The notes below the pieces were generated by a model, which had not been told where the DNA came from, did no database searches, and saw only the letters and a program-made list of their open reading frames with translations. This document shows positions 63,888 through 64,000 of a stretch of DNA of 64,000 nucleotides, piece by piece. How positions within the stretch are numbered: the stretch's first letter is position 1; each line of letters begins with the position of its first letter. Both the position numbers and the translations under genes were made by a program. This stretch comes from Polyangiaceae bacterium. GTDB lineage: Bacteria; Myxococcota_A; Polyangia; Polyangiales; Polyangiaceae. The stretch lies in assembly GCA_015075635.1 (NCBI GenBank), contig JABTUA010000001.1:806001-870000 (forward strand). Direction: 5' to 3'.

Positions 63888-64000
63888 ATGGCGGAACCGG
63901 AGAAGCCCGCGGAGCAGAAGGCCGGCTTCTTCGCCAAGGCGAGCGACGCCTGGTCGGACCTCGTGCTCACGCTGCCGATCTTCGTCCTCTACCACCTGGG
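63888..64000 (+). CDS. Start of a membrane protein gene (cut by window end)
   Basis: Only the first 37 codons are seen, from an ATG directly after the UbiA stop. A charged N-terminus (AEPEKPAEQKAGFFAKASD) is followed by the beginning of a hydrophobic segment (LVLTLPIFVLYHLG). This is compatible with a CPBP or other polytopic protein, but too little is visible to say. Co-transcription with the prenyltransferase is likely. Confidence 0.6.
   Translation, partial: MAEPEKPAEQKAGFFAKASDAWSDLVLTLPIFVLYHL

Overview
The window is very GC-rich, tightly packed and written on both strands. It has many lipoproteins with Gly/Ser- or Pro/Ala-rich linkers, a Gram-negative-type gyrB, a soluble chemosensory operon ending in a PATAN-type response regulator, and GTG/TTG starts with 4-bp stop/start overlaps. 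Together these point to a myxobacterium (Myxococcota), most likely of the Polyangiales (Sorangium/Polyangium-like). This is inferred from gene content and style; no search was run.

Layout. 1-10.6 kb: a Tat-exported flavin amine oxidase (cut by the window edge), an alpha/beta hydrolase, a DUF938 methyltransferase, several lipoproteins, a tRNA-Ser(UGA) whose 3' end is repeated twice downstream, an OsmC protein, a large membrane protein and aspS. 10.6-18.6 kb: one run of overlapping genes with response regulator, CheW-like, MCP-like and CheA proteins, then a RimI-like acetyltransferase, pyrK, pyrD and a lipoprotein. 20.1-23.5 kb: a visibly lower-GC three-gene lipoprotein operon headed by a secreted trypsin-like protease with a lectin-like C-terminus. 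Its 5' end carries 32 perfect tandem copies of a 7-bp unit that put the natural start out of frame. 23.5-32.3 kb: cysS, rhomboid protease, MlaE permease, MerR regulator, folE, an SDR, SRP RNA and two envelope-type proteins.

32.3-43.9 kb: a PIN-domain toxin-antitoxin pair, a zinc-ribbon membrane protein, an acyl-CoA carboxyltransferase, a KamA-family radical SAM enzyme, a lipoprotein PPIase, pyrH and a ccmF-led cytochrome c biogenesis cluster with an in-frame (GATCAG)13 tract. 43.9-51.0 kb: a candidate oriC (five TCCACA-core DnaA-box-like sites and an AT-rich patch) followed by dnaN, recF and gyrB. gyrB is interrupted by a 570-residue LAGLIDADG intein placed inside the TOPRIM domain. 51.2-64 kb: a Gly/Ser lipoprotein, clpB, an MNT-HEPN pair, thpR-cinA, a sulfatase-modifying-factor-like protein, a degenerate aldo/keto reductase, an FAH-family/ligA/aminotransferase operon and a UbiA-type prenyltransferase.

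The observations most worth follow-up are the heptanucleotide tract that looks like an OFF-phase contingency switch for the secreted protease (20969-23325), the rtT-like repeats behind tRNA-Ser (3538-3685), the HTH-containing gyrB intein (48379-50088), and the chemosensory operon joined to pyrimidine genes.
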